Below are positions 6,139 through 9,270 of a stretch of DNA of 9,270 nt, piece after piece. The translations under genes and the position numbers were made by a program. Each line of letters opens with the position of its first letter. The first letter of the stretch is position 1. Source of the stretch: Elstera sp044372965. GTDB lineage: Bacteria > Pseudomonadota > Alphaproteobacteria > Elsterales > Elsteraceae. Under the pieces are notes generated by a model. It had not been told where the DNA came from. It ran no database searches and was given only the letters and a program-made list of their open reading frames with translations. The stretch spans positions 1 to 9,270 of the forward strand of contig NZ_JBILQX010000143.1 in assembly GCF_044372965.1 (NCBI RefSeq). The letters are read 5' to 3'.

Positions 6139-7448
6139 CCAATTTCAGCCCGCGTGAAATCGTCTCGGAACTCGACCGCTACATCGTCGGCCAGGGGGAT
6201 GCGAAACGCGCCGTGGCCATTGCCCTGCGCAATCGCTGGCGGCGGCAGCATCTGCCCGAGGCCTTGCGCAACGAGGTAATGCCGAAGAATATTCTGATGA
6301 TCGGGCCGACCGGGGTGGGGAAAACCGAAATCGCCCGCCGCCTCGCCCGCCTCGCCAATGCGCCGTTCCTGAAAGTGGAAGCGACGAAATTCACCGAAGT
6401 CGGCTATGTCGGCCGCGACGTGGACCAAATCATCCGCGATCTGGTTGATATCGCCATCGGCCTTGCCCGCGAAACCATGCGCAAGGACGTTGCGGTAAAG
6501 GCCGAAGCCCGCGCCGAAGAGCGGGTGCTGGATGCGCTGGTTGGGCAAAGCGCAAGCCCAGAAACCCGCCAAAAATTCCGCAAGATGCTGCGCGACGGCC
6601 AGCTTTCCGACCGCGAAATCGAGCTTGAACTGCAAGATACCGCCCCGTTCCAAATGCCGGGCTTCGATATCCCCGGTATGCCCGGCGGCCACGTGGGGGT
6701 GATGAACCTTCAAGATATGCTCGGCAAAGCCTTCGGTGGCGCACGCACCAAGACCAAGCGCATCACCGTGGGCGAAAGCCATGCGATTCTCTTGGCCGAG
6801 GAAGCCGATAAGCTTTTGGATGAAGAGCAGGTGGTGCGCGCCGCGATTATGGCGGTGGAGGAGAACGGCATCGTATTCTTGGACGAGATCGATAAGATCT
6901 GCGCCCGCTCCGAGCGCGTTGGCGGCGACGTAAGCCGCGAAGGCGTGCAGCGCGACCTGCTACCGCTGATCGAAGGCACGACCGTTTCCACCAAGCACGG
7001 GCCGGTGAAAACCGATCATATCCTCTTCATCGCCTCCGGGGCCTTCCACGTGGCCAAACCCTCGGACCTGCTGCCGGAACTGCAAGGCCGCCTGCCGATC
7101 CGCGTTGAGCTTAAGCCGCTCTCGGTGGAAGATTTGCGCCGGATTCTGACCGAGCCGGAAGCCAGCCTGATTCGCCAGTATGAAGCGCTGATGGCAACCG
7201 AATCGGTCACGCTCACCTTCGCCGAAGAGGCCATCGACGCGCTGGCCGAACTCGCCGCCGAGGTCAACCGCTCGGTCGAAAACATCGGCGCGCGGCGGCT
7301 GCATACGGTGCTGGAACGGCTGCTGGAAGAAATCAGTTTTTCGGCACCGGATTCACCGGGCTCGGAGATCACGATCTCTGCCGCTTACGTGGAAGAGAAG
7401 GTCGGCACGCTGGCGAAGAAGACGGATTTGTCGAAGTTTATTCTGTAG
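6135..7448 (+). CDS. hslU: ATP-dependent protease ATPase subunit HslU (ClpY)
   Basis: HslU is the AAA+ unfoldase ring that recognises, unfolds and threads substrates into HslV. The 437-aa protein is full length. Visible elements in order: N-terminal FSPREIVSELDRYIVGQ; Walker A GPTGVGKT (57-64); pore loop GYVGRD (90-95), which grips substrate; an intermediate domain (about 110-210) with the Met/Pro/Gly-rich stretch PGFDIPGMPGGHVGV; Walker B IVFLDEID (246-253); sensor 1 near DHILFIASGAF (294-304); arginine residues in ELQGRLPIRVEL (R319, R323); and sensor 2 GARRLH (385-390). The C-terminal tail DLSKFIL is the conserved peptide that docks into HslV and activates it. No key residue is missing. 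Its ATG overlaps the hslV stop in ATGA, so the two subunits should be translationally coupled. Confidence 0.98.
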   Translation: MTNFSPREIVSELDRYIVGQGDAKRAVAIALRNRWRRQHLPEALRNEVMPKNILMIGPTGVGKTEIARRLARLANAPFLKVEATKFTEVGYVGRDVDQIIRDLVDIAIGLARETMRKDVAVKAEARAEERVLDALVGQSASPETRQKFRKMLRDGQLSDREIELELQDTAPFQMPGFDIPGMPGGHVGVMNLQDMLGKAFGGARTKTKRITVGESHAILLAEEADKLLDEEQVVRAAIMAVEENGIVFLDEIDKICARSERVGGDVSREGVQRDLLPLIEGTTVSTKHGPVKTDHILFIASGAFHVAKPSDLLPELQGRLPIRVELKPLSVEDLRRILTEPEASLIRQYEALMATESVTLTFAEEAIDALAELAAEVNRSVENIGARRLHTVLERLLEEISFSAPDSPGSEITISAAYVEEKVGTLAKKTDLSKFIL

Positions 7449-7463
7449 GAACCCTCGTATGCG

Positions 7464-7492
7464 GGCGGTGGAAGGGTGCCTATTCCGCCGCT
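7464..7492 (+). terminator. Possible hairpin terminator at the convergent ends of hslU and hicB
   Basis: GCGGTGGAA (7465-7473) pairs with TTCCGCCGC (7483-7491) with one G-U wobble and a 9-nt loop, about 15 nt after the hslU stop. The wobble holds only in plus-strand RNA. No U-tract follows and the 3' arm runs into the end of hicB, so a terminator role is uncertain. Confidence 0.35.
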
Positions 7493-7917
7493 CCGCGCAT
7501 CACGGCGATTTCGGCGTGATACCCTAGCGCTGCCAGTGCCCGATCAATCTGGTCCATTCGGCTGTTACGCCGCACGGAAAGATTGCGGGCCGCTTGTGAG
7601 GGCGAGCCGCCGATGCGCTCGGCCAACTGAGCGCGGTTCAACCCCGCTTCGAGCCTTAAATTATGCAGCGCGATTTTCGCAGCGACGAGCGTACCAAGAT
7701 CGATCACGGTACCTTGCCCCGCGCACGGCAGCGGGATCGGACGATCCAAATCCATCATCAATTCGATCATGGTCAGCAAGGCATCGCGCGCCTGCACTTC
7801 GGCTTCAGCCTCCGTTGCCCCTTCCGTAATAACACCGGGAATATCATGGCAGGTTACGAGGAACCCCGTCTCCCCCATCGGCTGAGGTACAATCTGAACT
7901 GTGTAACGGGCATGCAT
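7480..7917 (-). CDS. hicB: HicB-family antitoxin with C-terminal helix-turn-helix
   Basis: HicB neutralises the HicA RNase and represses the hicAB promoter. The 145-aa protein has the HicB RNase H-like fold at the N-terminus (about 4-55): YTVQIVPQPMGETGFLVTCH leading into DIPGVITEGATEAEAEVQA, the standard pattern of a Pro-Gly turn followed by an acidic T-EAEA helix. The C-terminal half (about 76-140) is DNA-binding: AAKIALHNLRLEAGLNRAQLAERI, then GGSPSQAARNL as turn and recognition helix, and MDQIDRALAALGYHAEI. I place the start at ATG 7917 because GAGAGGGGGG lies 6 nt upstream; the alternative ATG at 7935 overlaps that ribosome binding site. It is 27 bp downstream of hicA on the same strand, the canonical toxin-first order. 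It converges with hslU. Confidence 0.9.
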   Translation of the reverse strand: MHARYTVQIVPQPMGETGFLVTCHDIPGVITEGATEAEAEVQARDALLTMIELMMDLDRPIPLPCAGQGTVIDLGTLVAAKIALHNLRLEAGLNRAQLAERIGGSPSQAARNLSVRRNSRMDQIDRALAALGYHAEIAVMRGAAE

Positions 7918-7944
7918 AGCCGTCCCCCCTCTCAAAACACCGGT

Positions 7945-8133
7945 TTACTTTAGCCCCAACTGCTTCAGAATCGCCTGAACGGTCCCGGTCGCAAGATCGT
8001 GGTTGGAGCCATGAACCGGCACGACCGACAGCGCCCCATTCTTTGGGTTCATTAGCTTCCGATGGCTGCCCTTACCGGGTAAGATGATGATGCCATGGGC
8101 TTTTAAAAGGCGAAGAAGCTCGCTGCTTTTCAT
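7945..8133 (-). CDS. hicA: HicA-family mRNA interferase toxin
   Basis: HicA is a small toxin with a dsRBD-like fold that cleaves mRNA in a ribosome-independent way and is held inactive by HicB. The 62-aa product starts MKSSELLRLLKAHG, then KGSHRKL containing the catalytic histidine (H24), PVHGSNHDLATGT and the closing helix VQAILKQLGLK, all standard family blocks. An in-frame ATG at 8181 would add 16 residues (MGYAFSKI...), but the family starts at MKSSEL, so ATG 8133 is preferred. Its Shine-Dalgarno is weak (AAAGATAG), which would keep toxin translation low relative to hicB with its strong GA-rich site. All key residues are present, so it looks intact. It is transcribed divergently from rpmH. 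Confidence 0.92.
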   Translation of the reverse strand: MKSSELLRLLKAHGIIILPGKGSHRKLMNPKNGALSVVPVHGSNHDLATGTVQAILKQLGLK

Positions 8134-8203
8134 AGCCGCTATCTTTACCACATCTGATATTTTGGAGAAAGCGTACCCCATAGGCTTTTAGATGTAACAA
8201 AGA

Positions 8204-8232
8204 TTGACTCCACGCCCTCCGTCCCTTATACG
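8204..8232 (+). promoter_or_regulatory. Sigma-70-type promoter of rpmH
   Basis: TTGACT at 8204-8209 (five of six -35 consensus bases) and TATACG at 8227-8232 (TATA core of the -10) are separated by 17 nt, the ideal spacing. The predicted start near 8239 gives a leader of about 24 nt before the rpmH GTG. Such a strong promoter is expected for a ribosomal protein gene. Confidence 0.8.
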
Positions 8233-8262
8233 GACAAGCCATTTTTTTCGGGAGTTCCCATC

Positions 8263-8397
8263 GTGAAGCGCACTTATCAACCGTCCAAGATTGTCCGTAA
8301 GCGTCGGCACGGCTTCCGCGCCCGCATGGCGACCGTCGGCGGCCGGAATGTTCTGGCGAGCCGTCGGGGCCAGGGCCGTAAGCGCCTGTCGGCCTAA
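8263..8397 (+). CDS. rpmH: 50S ribosomal protein L34
   Basis: L34 is a small basic protein of the large ribosomal subunit. The 44-aa product starts MKRTYQPSKIVRKRRHGFRA, continues RMATVGGRNVLASRRGQGR and ends KRLSA, a complete match to the family pattern, with an alphaproteobacterial look in its Ile-Val-Arg-Lys and Ala-Thr-Val-Gly stretches. It starts with GTG, with GGGAG at 8250-8254 placed 8 nt upstream. Its own sigma-70-type promoter precedes it and a terminator hairpin follows. The order rpmH-rnpA-yidD-yidC is conserved widely in bacteria. Confidence 0.98.
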   Translation: MKRTYQPSKIVRKRRHGFRARMATVGGRNVLASRRGQGRKRLSA

Positions 8398-8418
8398 CAC
8401 CCGACCCATCGGAAGACT

Positions 8419-8450
8419 GGCGGCAGCGTTTGCTGCCGCCTTCTGTTTTT
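8419..8450 (+). terminator. Rho-independent terminator or attenuator between rpmH and rnpA
   Basis: A perfect 9-bp GC-rich stem, GGCGGCAGC (8419-8427) with GCTGCCGCC (8432-8440), closes a GTTT loop and runs into TTCTGTTTTT. It begins 22 nt after the rpmH stop. Partial termination here would explain how abundant L34 and scarce RnpA can be made from one promoter; no separate rnpA promoter is evident in the short gap that remains. Confidence 0.9.
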
Positions 8451-8471
8451 GGGGTTCTAGCTAGGGTTCCC

Positions 8472-8831
8472 ATGCGAACGCCGCTTTATCCCCTCAAGCG
8501 CCGCGCTGATTTTTTGCGGGTTGCCGCCTTGCGCCGAAAATGGGCCATGCCCGGCCTCGTGTTGCAAGTTGCGCCCAACCCGCTTGACGACGCCGTGCGT
8601 CCCAGAATCGGCTTTACCGCCAGCCGTAAGGTTGGGGGAGCCGTGCAGCGGAATCGCGCGCGCCGACGCCTGCGCGAGGCCGTGCGGGCCGTTCTGGCCG
8701 CCCACGCCAAACCCGGCCTTGATTACGTGGTCATCGCCCGCGAGCAGACCGTAACGCGCCCCTGGCCCGACTTGCTGATTGATATGGAGGTGGCGATGCG
8801 CCGCCTCAAATCTTGGCAGGATCCGGCATGA
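8472..8831 (+). CDS. rnpA: Ribonuclease P protein component
   Basis: RnpA is the protein cofactor of RNase P, helping the catalytic RNA remove 5' leaders from pre-tRNA. The 119-aa basic protein begins MRTPLYPLKRRADFLRVA, the usual L-KRR-DF entry, has RIGFTASRKVGGAVQRNRAR at about 45-64 and the RNR signature at 60-62 followed by RRRLREAVR. The closing region has DYVVIAR (84-90) and the end of the fold at MRRLK. Length is normal. The frame extends upstream to 8430, but that would start inside the terminator hairpin; ATG 8472 has AGGG 5 nt upstream and matches the family start. It overlaps yidD by 4 bp (ATGA). Confidence 0.96.
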   Translation: MRTPLYPLKRRADFLRVAALRRKWAMPGLVLQVAPNPLDDAVRPRIGFTASRKVGGAVQRNRARRRLREAVRAVLAAHAKPGLDYVVIAREQTVTRPWPDLLIDMEVAMRRLKSWQDPA

Positions 8832-9154
8832 GCGCCCCGAGCCTCACCGCCCGGCTGCTGCGCGGGGTAATCCACCTCTATCGCGGCACCCTGTCCCCGC
8901 TATTGCCGCGCGCCTGCCGGTTCGAACCGAGCTGTTCGGCCTATGGGCTCGAAGCGCTCAGCCTCCACGGCGCGGGCCGAGGCTCCTGGCTTACCCTCAA
9001 GCGTTTGTGCCGCTGCCATCCCTGGGGAGGGTACGGGTATGATCCCGTTCCCCCCGTTTCGGGCTTTACCGACCCTGACACGTCTTCGGGCTTGCCGCCT
9101 GGCCGTTTTTCGGCGACACAAGTCGCCTCTTCCCCGCCCTCCCGCGATCCGTAA
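8828..9154 (+). CDS. yidD: Membrane protein insertion efficiency factor YidD
   Basis: YidD is a small, membrane-associated protein (amphipathic N-terminal helix) that helps YidC-dependent insertion of inner-membrane proteins. The 108-aa product shows the whole family core at about residues 10-75: LLRGVIHLYRGTLSPLLP, then CRFEPSCSAYGLEAL with its conserved cysteines, a GRGSWLTLKRL helix, and RCHPWGGYGYDPVP. The last 30 or so residues (VSGFTDPDTSSGLPPG onward) are a Pro/Ser/Thr-rich tail beyond the usual core. The start is ATG 8828, overlapping the rnpA stop; a frame extension to 8813 is less likely. yidC follows after 15 nt. Confidence 0.95.
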   Translation: MSAPSLTARLLRGVIHLYRGTLSPLLPRACRFEPSCSAYGLEALSLHGAGRGSWLTLKRLCRCHPWGGYGYDPVPPVSGFTDPDTSSGLPPGRFSATQVASSPPSRDP

Positions 9155-9169
9155 GGCTGCCTTCAAATC

Positions 9170-9270
9170 ATGGAACAACGGAACCTGATCCTTGCGATCG
9201 TGATTTCCATCGCCATTCTCGTCGGCTTCCAATTCTTCGTCGAGCAGCCCAAGCCGCCCGCGCCGAGGCC
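9170..9270 (+). CDS. yidC: Membrane protein insertase YidC (N-terminal part, runs off the window)
   Basis: Only the first 33 codons are present. The peptide starts MEQRNLILAIVISIAILVGF, a short polar N-terminus and the first transmembrane helix (about 5-24), then a Pro/Lys-rich stretch (EQPKPPAPR) leading to the large periplasmic domain expected beyond the window. This is the standard opening of Gram-negative YidC. YidC inserts and folds inner-membrane proteins with or without SecYEG. The gene starts 15 nt after yidD with a weak AAGG Shine-Dalgarno; its position after rpmH-rnpA-yidD makes the call secure. Confidence 0.93.
   Translation, partial: MEQRNLILAIVISIAILVGFQFFVEQPKPPAPR

Noticed and set aside
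6111..6782. Long open frame on the minus strand opposite hslU (223 codons)
   Set aside because: It lies wholly antisense to conserved HslU sequence, has a His/Gly/Ala-rich composition typical of antisense frames in GC-rich DNA, and has no ribosome binding site.
1..9270. CRISPR arrays, tRNA/rRNA genes, insertion sequences, phage genes
   Set aside because: No regularly spaced repeats, tRNA-like cloverleaf, transposase or integrase motifs, or terminal inverted repeats were seen.

Overview
The window reads as chromosomal DNA from an alphaproteobacterium, most likely in or near the Rhodospirillales. Four things point there: the GC-rich, GCG/CGC-heavy coding style; a 44-aa L34 protein with an alphaproteobacterial look; an HslV with a short propeptide before its catalytic Thr; and the rpmH-rnpA-yidD-yidC order. 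This placement is by recognition only, not by a database search. Coding density is high, no gap exceeds about 215 bases, and there is no sign of phage, transposon, CRISPR, tRNA or rRNA.

Layout. Positions 1-1231 (minus strand) hold the start of a tripartite tricarboxylate transporter operon: a TctC-type periplasmic receptor, an intrinsic terminator, then the first codons of TctB. Positions 1401-3751 (plus) hold xseA, the large subunit of exonuclease VII, overlapping by 4 bp a secreted M23 (LytM-type) peptidase. Positions 3743-5379 (minus) hold three small genes: an unrecognised 103-aa protein, a low-molecular-weight phosphatase/ArsC-like protein with only one cysteine, and an exported Spy/ZraP-like protein with four LT/SPEQK repeats and a strong terminator. 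Positions 5507-7448 (plus) are the hslV-hslU heat-shock protease operon behind a near-consensus sigma-32 promoter. Positions 7480-8133 (minus) are a hicA-hicB toxin-antitoxin pair. Positions 8204-9270 (plus) are rpmH with a sigma-70-type promoter, a rho-independent terminator, rnpA, yidD and the start of yidC.

How the genes work together. HslU unfolds substrates for the HslV peptidase. The divergently placed LTxxQ-repeat protein may serve envelope stress or metal tolerance. The rpmH cluster joins ribosome assembly, tRNA maturation and membrane protein insertion (YidD/YidC). Three adjacent pairs (xseA/M23, hslV/hslU, rnpA/yidD) share 4-bp stop/start overlaps, which suggests translational coupling. 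Most of the window is housekeeping and I see no clearly new multi-gene system. The points most worth checking are the single-cysteine ArsC-like protein, the LT/SPEQK repeat protein, the internal terminator between tctC and tctB, the sigma-32 promoter and structured leader of hslVU, and the hicAB pair sitting between housekeeping operons.
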